Source: Ectobius pallidus (taxonomy: Eukaryota; Arthropoda; Insecta; Blattodea; Ectobiidae). From it: DNA of 64,000 bases. This document shows, one piece after another, positions 23,595 to 35,461 of this stretch; within the stretch, counting starts at the first letter, position 1; each line of letters starts with the position of its first letter. The notes under the pieces are model-generated. The model worked only from the letters and a program-made list of their open reading frames with translations. It did no database searches and was not told the origin of the DNA. The stretch spans positions 134,099,539-134,163,538 of the forward strand of contig CAXKWD010000006.1 in the NCBI GenBank assembly GCA_964059195.1, read 5' to 3'. Made by a program: the position numbers and the translations under genes.

Positions 23595-24830
23595 CTAATA
23601 AAATCAGTCGTTCTCCATATTTTGTGTTCAGATCTTATCCCTTACACCGTTTCCGTAAAAATGTGCCGAGGAAAAGACCTGACTTCCTGATACCGTTTAA
23701 CATTTTTGTACGACTGATCCTGCTTTGTATGCAGTTGTTAGACCGAAAAATGATTAATGGTAAATCTACGCTTTTCCAGTATGAGAATAGATTTAGAGGA
23801 AAAATTTACCTGACACTGGGACTTCGAACCCATTATCAAAGGTATTTTTCTCCTAAAAGTATTCTCATGTGATGTTCGACAGAACAAAATATGTTGTTTC
23901 CGTTAATATTGTACCTTCATTTTCCAATATATATATATAAACATACATATAATAACTGTGATTTGTAATTTTCTCTACTGATTCTATATTTTAAAAGTTT
24001 ATCATTGCCTCTGTGGATTGTTCATGTACTCTCGCCGGGTTCTTCATGGTTTTTGGTCAACATGCTTATCTAAGTCCTACAGGTATTAAGTTATTAGACA
24101 GGTATTATAATTTTTAAATTTTTTAACAACACCACAATTATTTTTATCAGTAGGCCTATTATGATTTGATTTAATTGATTTCTTTTTCTTTCTTTCTTTA
24201 CTTTATCTTCATATTATTAACAGTGTTTCTCCTATCTACTGGGAAAGAAATAAGTTACATCATCAGGAATGATATAGTATAAATAGGCCTAATGCAAATA
24301 CAGCACATAGGTTTTTAATTTCTTGATGGTTTGCGATTGTAAAATCCAAGCACTTGACGACAGTGCTTACGATAGAAGGCAGGTGTATTTATGGTCTTTG
24401 TGATTAATATCATGTTTACCTTGACAATGAAAAGCTATTAAAACAATACAAAGCATACGACCTTCAAATGCAATAATCCATATCATTTCCTCTTGTAAAT
24501 TCCTGGTAATAAATATGTGCTTAGATGCATGAATGAATGCCAGGGTTTGTAGCTAAAGAGAATGATTACAAAATTCTGTCTATAGTAACTTCTGCCTTAG
24601 AACCTGGGTTCATTCCCCGTCCGATTGCTGACGAAATTTGTGATGGACTTGAAAGTTCTATGAAAAGTTTCTTTAGTTTATCGTACAGCCTGGTGATGTT
24701 CTTTCACGTCATATTATTATCCTACCAAGCTTAATGCTGCTGGAAATCTTGCCTCATACCCCTCTTAAGATTGACCTGTTGTCCTGCAACCATTCATACG
24801 TAAGCTCAGCGTCTGACTAAAGAGGTACAA
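23595..24830. other. No feature seen
   Basis: AT-rich, no coding or repeat signature. Open frames at 23558-23872 and 24537-24734 have no recognisable product. Confidence 0.45.
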
Positions 24831-24893
24831 AAATAAAATCAGGTAAACTGATATAACAAAGTACCAGAATGCTTTTGTTTAATCAGATATAAT

Positions 24894-25263
24894 CATAGGC
24901 GTACCGAGGGGGGGTTTTGGGGGTTTGAACCCCCCCCCCATTGATTATAAAAAGGAAAATTGTATAATTTTTTAAAGTCTGCCCATAAATTACTTAATAC
25001 AAGTATAAAGCGTGGGAAGCTTAAAACTCGTTATTTTGCGTCTTAGTTTTTAAAATTTTCCGGGGGAGTCCCCGGAAGCTTAAAATTCGTTATTTTGAGT
25101 CTTAATTTTTAAAATTTTCCGGGGGAGGACCCCCGGAAGCTTAAAACTCGTTATTTTGCATCTTAATTTTTAAAATTTTCTGGGGGAGGACCCCCGGACC
25201 CCCCTCTCCCTGGGAGGTATTCCTTTATAACCCCCCCATATGGTCGGCCTGGTTACGCCTATG
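24894..25263. mobile_element. hAT-like MITE with perfect 8-bp TSD inside a family D copy
   Basis: GATATAAT flanks both sides (24886-24893 and 25264-25271). The left end CATAGGCGTACC and reversed right end CATAGGCGTAACC are the TIRs. The interior has G/C homopolymers and three near-identical direct repeats of about 59 bases (from about 25020, 25079 and 25139) containing CTCGTTATTTTG and TTTAAAATTTTC. No coding capacity. The uninterrupted version of the insertion site exists at about 15789-15805 in the other family D copy. Confidence 0.92.
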
Positions 25264-25492
25264 GATATAATTGCAATTATGATATGCAATAAATAAGTTT
25301 AAAAAAATTGGATTTCCAAGTTAAGCTCCAGATTAATTAATTAAGCAGGGCTTACGGAATAACAAAGGTCTAGTTTTAAAGAAATCAGATTAAAATCGTC
25401 CAGCATCAGCAGAACTATAGTCTACAGATTTATGATATAATAACAATCGCACACTCACAGAAAAATAAAAATAAAATGTCATATGGTCGGCT

Positions 25493-25567
25493 TCAGGATT
25501 TGAACCAAGGACCTCGAGAATGCGAGTTCAAGACATTACCATCTCGGGCATCTCGCTCAGTTTAACG
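25493..25567 (-). repeat. tRNA-like block (Leu/Ser-type) inside family D
   Basis: The minus strand has GAGATGCCCGAGATGGTAAT (A-box-like) and GGTCCTTGGTTCAAATCCTG (B-box GGTTCAAATCC). It lies in the same family as the Thr-like block at 16322 and both are followed by GAAGC on the minus strand. There is no sign of a complete acceptor stem. Confidence 0.5.
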
Positions 25568-26242
25568 GTCTAGTTTGATAAGCGTATGTAAAGGAGTAGT
25601 GTTATTTGTCATAGCTAACTGTAATGCAATTTCCAAAGCCGTATATGGAGATTCCAAAACAATATGTTGTCATGATAACTGATTTTTTCTTGATAAATTC
25701 TTTCTAATACATTATCATAAAATATGCACTAAATTGGGTATTACTCCGGTACCGGTCAACCGATTTGGTCCAATATCAATAGGCTTCTTCCCATGGACGT
25801 TATGAATGCGTATACCACGTTTTATGAAAATCCTATAAAGAATATTTGAGTTATCGCGAGTATAGACCACGGACAGACGGACAGACATTTTTCCATCCCC
25901 CACACAATCTCATAAAATACCATACTGGCACTTAATTAATCAAGTTTATCATAAGATTGTTAAATTGAGGATTCTCTGGTAAGAAAGTAGGCCTATAGAT
26001 TTTTGGGGGAACTCGAATTGCATGCGCGATGAGTGCAGGTAGAAAAAGAACCAGACAGCCGAGATAGTTTATGACTCCGGCCGCAAAAGCCTACGATTCT
26101 AGGTACCGGTACTACTTTTATTTTAAGTTATTGAAAATATATAGTATGATTTTTTTACTAAATTATACCGCATCATTTATGTTTTCTTGATGTGTTATAT
26201 GGACTACTCCATTCATAAGCCACGTGTTTCATATTGACCAAT

Positions 26243-26775
26243 AACGTTTAGCAATTCCTCGGATATAGACCAATGACGATCGTTTATCTTATAATATCCT
26301 TCCTCGGTTTGTAAGGATGCAATTTTATCTTATAAAATGTGCGGTGATTAATACGTCACTTGTTGCCATGAGCAGTATGAAAATACATTATTTTATACAA
26401 CATAACTTGTTTGGAAATTGAAATAATGTAAATGTACATTGATTAAAAACACAATTTCGATTCGATACAACCCAGTTCGTGTGTTTTTATAGCATTTTGA
26501 TGTAAGCAACTACCACGACGCCCTCATCTTGTGATGCGCGCTATTGGTAGCATTGGGAACCCGGTTCGATTCATCGAATCGATTCGTGGATTTTTCATTC
26601 ATCTAGTATGCCGTGTCCTTACGGTTGACAGAATTTTGATAACGAAATATGAAAATAATTATTATTTACAAAATCCGTTACAGTTTATTCCTGGAATAGT
26701 CTTAACAAATCCTACTCGAGATTACGAGTTTCGTCAGATACATTTGCTCGAACTTCTTTCTGGCAAATATATAAA
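26243..26775 (+). repeat. Dispersed repeat family A, copy 2
   Basis: Aligns along its length with 548-1070. It continues past the point where copy 1 is cut by a SINE fragment, with TGCTCGAACTTCTTTCTGGC at 26743. The 94-codon open frame 26531-26815 is not shared by copy 1 and is not a gene. Confidence 0.8.
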
Positions 26776-26779
26776 TAAA

Positions 26780-27849
26780 ATCATAATCTCTCGTGGGATT
26801 ATCTATGATAAATAAGGAAGATAAATTGAGGGTATAAAGCGGGAGAACTATAACATAGACCTAATATACTGTAAGATACCCCTCAAAAGTAGTCTACAAT
26901 AAATTATTTGCATTGTACACGTGAACATACTTTCGGTGTTATAAGAAAAGGAACAGCGTAATTAATTAAATAGGCACTGAAATCGAATGAATTGCCTTAA
27001 TTATGTGGCGATATCTGCATAGTAACATGTGCCCAATTAAAACAGCTCTCACCAGCAATTAAACTTGACCTATAATTTCGATGAGACGTTTGTTGACTGG
27101 TTAATGCGTAAGACAGTATAATTGCACGGCTTTTAGACATATGAGGTGAGAACTGCAATCCAGTAAACCACCAACTGAATAATTCATGTTATAAAAAGAT
27201 TTGTCCTCTACGAAATGTAGTATAACTCGTTTCTTTGATATGTATATCTAAATGGTTGGGCAATATTATTCCAATTTTGGCACGCTTTGTAAATCTTGGA
27301 AACTCTATGGCATATACAGAAATCACATTGATGATATTAGCTCAAGGTGGATTAGGGTACACGGTTTGAAATTTTTTGTTCATTTTTTCTAGGTCTTTTA
27401 ATAAAACGTAGGCTATTTCTGTTTTAGCGGGTTTTAACCATACACTATATGCTTATACTGTATAAGACTTCAAAGTAAATATCTCCTAAACTATGTAAGG
27501 TAGACTAATGCTGTTTTCGCTTTTTTAAAGCAAAAATGTAGTTGCCTAGTTCTTAAGAAATTTTAAACACAGTAACGCAAAAATATTTATATTTGTGTAA
27601 AATTCCAAATATTGTAGTTAGTCATCCTATAAACAAAAAATCTATTAAGTCAAAGCTGGTTTTCAAATCATATTGTCCTTCCTTTAGGGCTTAGAGGCTA
27701 GAATACTTTCTGGGATTTAAAATTAAAACAGAATCACTGCAATGCCGTAATTTCAAGCAGCTGATATAGTACTTTAAGTCATTTCAACCCCCCAAAAAAA
27801 TTACAAACAAACTGTAAACAAATTTTAAATGTTTATGTTTAAATCCCAC
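26780..27849. other. No feature seen
   Basis: AT-rich, no coding, TIR or family signal recognised. Confidence 0.45.
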
Positions 27850-27852
27850 TAA

Positions 27853-28281
27853 TGCCCGGTTTCTACAAACTAGTGAATTACCTATGGGTAAATTATTCAT
27901 GGACAAATTAGTGCCATTTAACCTACAATGAAACAATGAGCAAGGCCTTGGAGTTGTACAGTTAATTTAATTCAGATGGCTTTGATTCTCATTGTTTAAA
28001 TATTACTATTGATCCTATGAAAGGTTAAATTTTATCCAGCCATCCTTGAAAGGATAAATTAACCCGAAGATTTACCCTTGGAAAGATCTGGCCCGAGTTT
28101 GTAGGAACATTTTTTCTGTCATTTTCATATTTACTCAGAGGACATTTATCTAGAAACTCGCCACAAGTGTATGTGAGTGTTACCTTATATTATTTATGTT
28201 GGTTTGGTGTTATTTTTGTGTAAATTCTGTCCATTGGATAATTTACCCATAGGTAATTCGCGAGTTTATAGAAACCGGCCA
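27853..28281. mobile_element. TIR element (MITE), family copy 1, TSD TAA
   Basis: 429 bases with inverted termini of about 44 bases, beginning TGCCCGGTTTCTACAAAC; the reversed right end is TGGCCGGTTTCTATAAAC. Both continue through GAATTACCTATGGGTAAATT. It is flanked by TAA at 27850-27852 and 28282-28284. The second copy at 37149-37560 is nearly identical inside and has a different flanking triplet. A 3-bp TSD with long TIRs fits PIF/Harbinger-type elements; no transposase is encoded. Confidence 0.88.
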
Positions 28282-28411
28282 TAAATTAGATAAATAATAA
28301 TTAAACAATACAAAATACCTGTTACATTTACAAGTAAACTTACGAATCATTTTATTATGCAAGTAATTGTTTATTTTCATTTTCTCTTTTAATTCTTGGT
28401 TAATAATAGAA

Positions 28412-28657
28412 CGCGGGCTCGATTCCCGTTGAGGTCGTTGAGATTTTTCAATTTGCCTAATCCTTCTGGTAGAACTATGGCACTGGGTCGACTCAGCCTC
28501 TAACAAAAATGCGTACCCGGAGCAATCCGGGGGGTAAAGGCGGCCGGTGCGTATGGCTGACAAACTTACCACCTTCATGTGCCGAATGCCCAAAATCTGG
28601 GAGCCTCAACCTCCTGGAACCCTCTGGGCCCATGGTCTGTATCGGGATCACTTCACT
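28412..28657 (+). mobile_element. tRNA-derived SINE family A, 5'-truncated, with 12-bp TSD
   Basis: It begins within the B box (GGGCTCGATTCCCGTTGAGG), then shares with 53072-53368 the blocks CCTAATCCTTCTGGT, GGGTCGACTCAGCCT, GGGTAAAGGCGGCCGGTGCG and GGGAGCCTCAACCTCCTGGA. It is flanked by TTAATAATAGAA at 28400-28411 and 28658-28669, a perfect 12-base duplication. That and the 5' truncation indicate LINE-mediated insertion. Confidence 0.92.
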
Positions 28658-28669
28658 TTAATAATAGAA

Positions 28670-29590
28670 ATGTTAGATTTACAGCTTACATAATGACACG
28701 ATTTATTAAATGGATCTCTCGAACCCAGTACACAATGGAGTTCATTACCGGAAAGTAATGCACCTGTAGACGTTATAACACAATATATGATAATTTAACC
28801 ACTTTTTCTTCATTTTAGGCCAGCTAGAAAGGTACTTCACAGTGCATAGCACGCTTTAACACCTACTACTTGTCGCCATTTAACTTTTACTTTGTGACAA
28901 AGAAGTGTCATCATCTTTCAGGTGTAATTGAACGAGCATTTCTGTAATTGACTTTGAAGTTAAGAACTTCCTTTCTTCTATGTTTATGGATCTTCAATAA
29001 AAAGTATTTTGATCTTACGTATCTCTCTTGAGTGAGACAATGTCTTCCTTGACTTGTTTAAAGGAGAACTTTCAGATAATCATGTCATTCGACCTCCTGT
29101 GTATATGAAATAAAACGTAACAATTTAACACTGGGTTCTTCACCTTTTTACTTACATTTCAACTGTACTTTTCGATGCACCGCAAAATGACTGCTTTCCA
29201 GATGATTGACAGTTGTATTTTTGATTGGAGTTTAATACTAAATGTATTAATAGTTTTATCAGTAATTCAGAATCTTAAGGGTCTACCAGAAAAGAATCAG
29301 TTGTTAGAAACAGATACAAGTTATATCACACTGATAACGTTGCTTTAATATTATACAATCAATTCCGAAAACATTTAGGCCTACTTAGCCAAATATGCTG
29401 TAAATATTGAAATTAAGACGTATGTGCACAATGCTTAAAATTTGTCACAAATGTCCCTTTAGAAATGTGGCAGATATGATGCATTATCGCTTAACTAATA
29501 AATTATGCAAAATAAATCTCCATTTTCTGTATTACTTTGTGAAATACACATTCTAGCACTTGGCATATTTTTCTTGAGTAGGGTATCCTA
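28670..29590. other. No feature seen
   Basis: No coding or repeat signature recognised. Confidence 0.45.
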
Positions 29591-29754
29591 CGGACAAAAC
29601 CTTCACTAGGTGAGTTGGTGATAACCGCTGCCTTCTAACTCCAGGTCACTGCATCCCTTGAGGGATTAGGCCTACCATACGATCGCTATGTCATCTACTA
29701 TAGGCAGATGGTAGGATTTGGAAGCAAATGGTAGGCACACCAACTCCTACAGTC

Positions 29755-29965
29755 GTTATAGAAGGCATACTGGACCGAAGCCCCTACTTCTTTATCAAGT
29801 AGCTCCTCTGTTGGTGTCACGAGGCGAACCCCGTTCCAGACTTCCACGATCAATCGCTGCCTTCATCTGTGATAATTAATTCGTAGTGAGGCACACGAGA
29901 GGCCAACCGTGATTCAAATTCCACGTTAAAATATAGGTCAAGACTATTGTACTAATTGCTTCGGT
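29755..29965 (-). mobile_element. SINE family C, degenerate copy
   Basis: Shares with 30340-30530, in the same order, ACCGAAGCCCCTACTTCTTT / TATCAAGTAGCTCC and GGCGAACCCCGTTCCAGACT, with many changes. A tRNA-like head is barely recognisable at the right side (GTGGAATTTGAATCACGG on the minus strand). A further tRNA-like plus-strand stretch lies at 29605-29650. Confidence 0.4.
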
Positions 29966-30339
29966 GGTCGTCATCCCACAATAAATGGTCCGGGGTGAAC
30001 CTGATTAGGATATTCGGGATTTCTTCATAGGTACAGATGAATGCTTAATGAATAACAATCAATTGCGAAAAAGGTCTGAATGGTCATTATAGTCAAGAGA
30101 CCTCTTAAAATAGTATGATAGTTGATGAATTACGATACAGGACACAGGAATGGAAGAATTCCAAGCTTAAATTAGCTGGCAGGAAATCTGCTAATTCTGG
30201 TAATTGGAAAGGGAAATATAGTTATGTCAAAAGCACTACGATGAATTTATTGTATTATATTGCTTAACTGAATGAGAACTGTTAATCTATCTCAGTCTCT
30301 CGACTTCATTGGTAGTTGATAGGTTTGGGGTATGTGAAG

Positions 30340-30530
30340 TAGACTCCCACCACCATTGTTGTTATTTTACCGGAGCCGGCACTCCCTTATCAAATAGCTC
30401 TTATCCTCAGGGAGCTGAGATCGCCCCATTCCAGTCCTTATTATCTCAGAAACGCCCAAGAAAGTACCAGAGACCGAACCCTGGTTTGTAAATTCGAATC
30501 AGCATAGCTAACTACTAGATTATGCAGGTG
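30340..30530 (-). mobile_element. tRNA-derived SINE family C
   Basis: The minus strand begins near 30527 with an A-box-like ATCTAGTAGTTAGCTATGC, then a B-box-like CAGGGTTCGGTCTCTGG, then a body with GGAATGGGGCGATCTCAGC and GAGTGCCGGCTCCGGTAAA. It is head-complete, but the tail is not clearly defined. The overlapping plus-strand frame 30309-30491 is not a gene. Confidence 0.6.
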
Positions 30531-31204
30531 TTAAATCATTAGAATAGTTATTCTAAAAAAATTATATCACTGTTCGTTATTCAAGTTATTTGCTAGAATT
30601 TTAAGTGCAAATACATAGGCCCTACAGATATTGTGTAGAGAGTTAGGAAACTTCTAAGAAGTGTTTGCGAAAGGTTAAAATCCCTCCTAAGGTATCGCAG
30701 ACCTACTATCTATTCTGTATCGAATTCTGAAAACAGTATAATGCCCTTTACATTGTAGAACACTGTCCATATCAGATTGAACTTGGCACACTTCGAGACG
30801 TCATCTATGTACACAGTGTTGGGGTAAAACTGGTGCAATCTGAACATACAAGGTTCAGTGGCCCAGATTTCAGACGCCGATTTGTTATTTTAAAAACTAG
30901 AAACAATTTATGTCTCATATGTCAAAACAGAAAATCTGTCTCTGCTGAACCGTGCATTGACGTAACTCCCAGACTGTCTCCAGAGGGGTCCAGGCTGGAA
31001 CAAACATGCGATCTATTTACAAAAATGTTTTTGATTATCGGAAATGTCACGTACTCTGTCTTCACTACAGAGCACAAAAAATAGCAGGGTGATTCGCAGG
31101 ATGCAAGTAATTGCATCAGCGCTTTAAAAAATTACAAAAATTCTCAACCCTTCAATTTCTTTTTCCTTGTGGATAGTCGGATTTAATCAACCAATTTATT
31201 TATC
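30531..31204. other. No feature seen
   Basis: Open frames on both strands around 30833-31116 have no family resemblance; no repeats recognised. Confidence 0.45.
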
Positions 31205-31505
31205 TTAATTAATAATCTCGGGATTTCCCTCACCTGTGTGACAAATGTCAGGTAACTTTAGGCCCTTGTGGTCCCCGGATATCATCTTCATCCTTATCCT
31301 CGCCTTTTTCTGAGTGTGAATGGTGTGTATCGTCATTGGGCTGATACTCATCCGGGGAGGCCCTCCATGCCCTTGTCTGGTCAAAAAGTACGTATGTGAT
31401 CCAAAGATAATCCCTCTCCCGACAGGTCGCGGCCCTGTAAGGCCCGGGCGGCTTGGGTCGCTTAAATCCTAAAAGGGAGAGGTAAAACTACGATAAAGAA
31501 AGAAA
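31205..31505 (+). mobile_element. SINE family B, body copy
   Basis: Has the blocks CTCACCTGTGTGACAAATGT, GTGGTCCCCGGATATCATC, TCATCCGGGGAGGCCCTCC, CTCTCCCGACAGGTCGCGG and GGCCCGGGCGGCTTGGGTCG, matching the minus-strand copy at 48590-48990. It ends in an AAAGAAAGAAAG tail. The tRNA-like head is missing. Confidence 0.75.
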
Positions 31506-31509
31506 GAAA

Positions 31510-32389
31510 TTAATAATCTCAGCAATTAGTGTCGCCTTTTGTAACTTAATTCGCTGAATGCTGTTTTCTCAGCTTAACGGTCGCGGGATTAAAGCCAGTA
31601 GGGTGTAATAAATATTTCAGAACGAAAGTAGAAAAAACTCACGGTCCTGGTATAAAAGAATATAAAAGATTCCTTGGTTATGTTAGTAGATTTAATTGGT
31701 AATGCTGAGAAATCTTAAAAATTGAATCCCAAGCCTGGGGTTTCAGGTCGTTTTATAGAATTTCAATACAAGTTTTTGAGCAAAATTTGTCGATGTTTCT
31801 CGTCCTCTTAATACCCCAGCAGCGTCTAAGCGGCTGTCCTAGCAACGCATATGGCATAAGGTCATAAGATCCTGACGCTGAACGACTTCCACTGAACAAT
31901 ACCATAGAGAAAGATATCACCAGGTGCAATATATTAACGCTAGAATCAGTATCTATGTCGCGTTGGTCGAATGTGGCCCTCGGCAAGATCCCAAATCCGA
32001 AAGTTAGAATGTGGGGTGGGAATTACATATTCGTCTGGCACTATTATTATATCAAAGTCAGAGAATGCTTAGTTGGCAGAGCAGCGTATGCGATTTTAGT
32101 TAATTTTTGCTTGAGAAGAACCTTATTAAATATTAAATATTCTGTGGCAGTGAAGTAGTTGGGTCTCTTCTTTTCAAAACCTGATTTTGCAAGTCGATAA
32201 TGTGATATCTTGCCAAGAAGATTGCCATTACTATGAAACAGTTTAGGAGTACAATCTCATGTTCAATTATTACACACTCCACTATTCGAATAGGGCTTAA
32301 TATTATAACAGTTTTGTGCATTATACCATTACGGTACAAGCTTTGGGTTTTGTTTCCTTCATTTCGCACAATTTTGTCCCGCACTACAT
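31510..32389. other. No feature seen
   Basis: Small open frames only (31753-31986, 31955-32158), without recognisable similarity. Confidence 0.45.
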
Positions 32390-33140
32390 TATTATTTATT
32401 ATTTTATTTTTAATAAAATCAAATACAAATACAAATACACAAATAAACAAAAAACATTTACAAATGTAAAAATTAAAGTACAATACATTAAGAAAAGAAA
32501 AAGAAAGAAAAGAACCAAATATTTATTTAGAAATACACCCGAATGAGCAAACTGCTCGTGCTCGGGTGTAGTTTCAGAACATCAGAGGGGAGAAAGAGGA
32601 GAAACAAAAAACAAAGTGAGAAAGAATGACACACTTATAAAAAAATAAAGGTGAAAAATGTTAAACAGAGCTAGAAAAAGAAAAGACAAATTTATAAAAA
32701 GGAGACAAAAAATATTAAACACAAATACATACAATAAATAATAATAAAAATAATGACTTAAAGCTAATAAAATTACAAAAAATGTTTTACGTATTTATTA
32801 AATTTAAAATTGGGGTAAACTGTGAGATCGAGGTATGTACTGATCATAGAGTTATAGAAGCGGGGACCAAAATTAATGCTATGGTTTAATCCTGCTGATG
32901 TGAGACATTTGGGTTCTGATAGAGGTAGATTATTATTTCTTCTAGTGCTGTATGCATGATCACCGGATGTGTATTTTGCACATGTTTGTGAAAATATTTT
33001 AATAAAGAAAATTTGTAGAGTTGGTCAAACTTAAAAACATTAAATCCCGAAAATATTAGACTAGTTGGGTAATCAATGTGTTTTCTTATACAGATTTTTA
33101 TTATTCTTTTTTGTAAATGGCAAAGTGGTTCAAGAGTACA
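32390..33140 (-). pseudogene. 5'-truncated LINE: reverse transcriptase C-terminus and 3' UTR
   Basis: On the minus strand, 33125-32935 reads LCHLQKRIIKICIRKHIDYP, then FDQLYKFSLLKYFHKHVQNT. After a frameshift around 32945 it continues as NFGPRFYNSMISTYLDLTVY, then PNFKFNKY. This is the usual tail of Jockey/CR1-like arthropod LINE reverse transcriptases. The 3' UTR follows with a stem ACACCCGAATGAGC / GCTCGTGCTCGGGTGT (32536-32570) and a TTTGTATTTG-rich end near 32400-32440. The frameshift and missing catalytic domain make it a pseudogene. Several open frames at 32133-32546 are by-products. Confidence 0.8.
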
Positions 33141-33144
33141 TAGC

Positions 33145-34140
33145 TACCAACTTCCGATTATAGGGAAATGGCAGCAGTTAGGTTAGGAATAGTGATATTA
33201 TTGTTAATTACATGGACAGCTAGGTTTGTTGCAGTTTAGTTAGGAATAATGTTATTAGTGTTGATCGGCAACAAGTTTACAATCCCAGCCTTCTTGCCTT
33301 CCAACAGTCATTTACTGTTCAGAGACTGACATCTACAGGTTAGAAAAATGACTTCTTCATTCTCATTTTCCCAGTGTTTCGGGTATTTTCCAGAAAAAAA
33401 ACTTAATTACTATATGGTTTCTATGATTTATGAAGAACACAAGAAGCTAAAAATCACATACTTTGAACGTTTTCTTTTCCTGTGAATAAACGGCCGAACA
33501 AACGTAGAGCATAATCATGGAAAGCATCCCCCAAGCATTTTATTTTGTTTCCCCACCTCAAATATTTATTATTTCTTTTGATCCGCCTAATAAAAGTTTC
33601 CCATCGCTGCTCTGGTTAATAAAAACAAGACTAAAGTTTTGGGTCTGAGTATTTTCAGCCTTTCCATGAAAGTGGGGAAGATAATTTCACGTCATGTACA
33701 GGACTGATGGAATTATGCAGACGACACGTGAGGAAAAAGGGAGAATATTTTAATTAGTTCCTTGGCAAGTAACACGAACAAAATAAAATGAACTTCTGTA
33801 ATTCTTTTAGAAGGTTGCTTGGTAAAAATAATAAGAGAAATAAAATACCGCATTTCTAAGGTGAGTATGAACAATACTGACACTGCTGCTCTTAATGGAA
33901 ATCGAATCAATAGTTTCACCGCACCCAAACAACCACCACTTAACTGCGAAGTTACAAATGCAATGCCATTTTACTCGATTGGAGAAGAGAGATCTCTGTA
34001 GTTTAGAAATACTACATAACCGAATAAATTGACAGAATAACATTTCATACATTCTGAAAATAGCGGCTTTCATATTTTATTTGTCAATGAGGTGTGAAAA
34101 TTACTGAAAAAGTTGTTTTTATTTTTTATCACTAACTATC
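33145..34140. other. No feature seen
   Basis: No coding or repeat signature; overlapping open frames on both strands at 33713-34073 are unconvincing. Confidence 0.45.
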
Positions 34141-34690
34141 CCTATAAAATAAAGCCACATGGCTGACTGACTGACTGACTGACTGACTGACTCACTCACT
34201 CACTCACTCACTCACTCACTCACTCACTCACTCACTCACTCACTCACTCACTCACTCACTCACTCACTCACTCACTCACTCACTGACATTAATGTTTGCC
34301 CACTTCCAGATGAGCTAAAAACTTGACATTTGGTACACATATAGCTTTTAGGCTGTAAACCACAGGAAAATTCTAAAAAGTATATATTTTTAATTTTTAG
34401 CCCCAAAAACCCCCGAAAAAAGGCTCGGTTTCCATGGAAACGGTAGACAACAATATTACCTATAGTGTTCACATAGGGCTTTGGAAGTTGCAAAACACTT
34501 TGACAAATCTTTAGACATGCTACCGATAGAAATTTGACATACTGCTTTTAGCCGGTATCTGATTGGAAAATTCCAAAAAGTTCAAGTTTTAAATTTTTTA
34601 CCACCAAAAAAACCTTCAAAATGGCGGACGCAGCTTTAGAGTCGCTGGAGACCTTTTCTTGGATGCTTATAGTAGCTAAGCAGTAAGTCG
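34141..34690 (-). repeat. Dispersed repeat family D fragment with (GACT)n/(CACT)n array
   Basis: On the minus strand it carries CAACTTCCAAAGCCCTATGT (34480), two diverged copies of a module with ACTTTTT-GGAATTTTCC and GGCTAAAAGC (about 34580 and 34370), and AGCTCATCTGGAAGTGGGCA followed by AACATTAATGTCAGTGAG. It ends at GCCATGTGGCTTTAT. The same end occurs at 49880-49930 without the array expansion. The tetranucleotide array spans 34163-34284. Confidence 0.65.
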
Positions 34691-34848
34691 TATCTAAAAC
34701 CGATTGTACTTCCATAAATGGATTTTTTTAAATTAACGTATATCACAGTAATCACAGTAATAAATTACAATAACTCTAGTTCAAGCATTACTGGAGAGAG
34801 CGTAAGATTTCCATGAGGATGTAAGTAGCGTCGACTATAGCCTATTGA

Positions 34849-35008
34849 CAGTGGCGGACGCAGAAATTTTTTTCGGGGGGGGATTTGACTTTCAACTTAC
34901 ATATAAAATTAGTTTATAAAACTGGCCACTTAGAGTACATATATAGCCTTTTTTCAAATTTCGGGGGGGATGTAACCCCCCAATCCCCCCCCCCTGCGTC
35001 CGCCACTG
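34849..35008. mobile_element. 160-base hAT-like MITE with perfect 8-bp TSD
   Basis: CCTATTGA flanks both sides (34841-34848 and 35009-35016). The termini CAGTGGCGGACGCAG and CTGCGTCCGCCACTG are perfect 15-base inverted repeats, followed inside by AAATTT and G-runs. No coding capacity. Confidence 0.95.
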
Positions 35009-35147
35009 CCTATTGAGATGAACTGTTCGTAGTATAGCTGGTCGATCTTTAGAGTCATGCATTCTGTCAGTAAGTAATGGATACTGAGAGGTCTATAAGT
35101 TTGGACATTTGACTTTTTGTCTTAATTCGATCGGTTATGCATTAGAT

Positions 35148-35448
35148 AAAACCGCTTGCGTGGTCTAGTGGTTAGCGTCGCTGACTAGGGATCCGCAGGG
35201 CAGAGTTCGATCCTCCGTACCTCCTCGGATTTTCTGAGGTAGGGAGGTCTGGAATGGAGTGTACTCAGCCTCATGAAAACAAACTGAGAAATACTTGATA
35301 AAAAATAGTGGTTTCGTTTGAGTAAGCCATCAATAAAGGCCGTGGGAGTGGCTTGCTGACCACATCCCCCCAATCCTGCCATTCGCCTACGGTCGGATGG
35401 CAGACCTAGTCCCTCAAAGGAATGTAGCGCCATGGAGTTTAATTTAGT
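35148..35448 (+). mobile_element. Complete tRNA-derived SINE (family D-SINE) with 13-bp TSD
   Basis: The head has an A box TGGTCTAGTGGTTAGCG and a B box GAGTTCGATCC about 45 bases later. The tRNA-unrelated body contains AGGTAGGGAGGTCTGGAATG, CTCAGCCTCATGAAAAC, CAAACTGAGAAATACTTGA and GCCTACGGTCGGATGGCAGA. It is flanked by TTATGCATTAGAT (35135-35147) and TTATGCCTTAGAT (35449-35461), one mismatch. The minus-strand frame 35185-35433 is an artefact. Confidence 0.9.
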
Positions 35449-35461
35449 TTATGCCTTAGAT

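Larger units (their letters stand above)
24831..25936 (+). repeat. Dispersed repeat family D, copy interrupted by a hAT-like element
   Basis: The left end AATAAAATCAGGTAAACTGA and right end CATACTGGCACTTAAT match the copy at 15735-17580. It retains the TTAAGCAGGGCTTACRGAA module (25341), the CAATTTCCAAAGCCGTATAT module (25629), and a single unit of the ACCGATTTGGTCCA / GGCTTCTTCCCATGG array, which is three units in the other copy. It also has a minus-strand tRNA-like block at 25493-25567. The hAT-like insertion lies at 24894-25263. Confidence 0.75.

Noticed and set aside
26531..26815. 94-residue open frame as a gene
   Set aside because: It lies in family A repeat sequence, and the frame is not conserved in the other copy.
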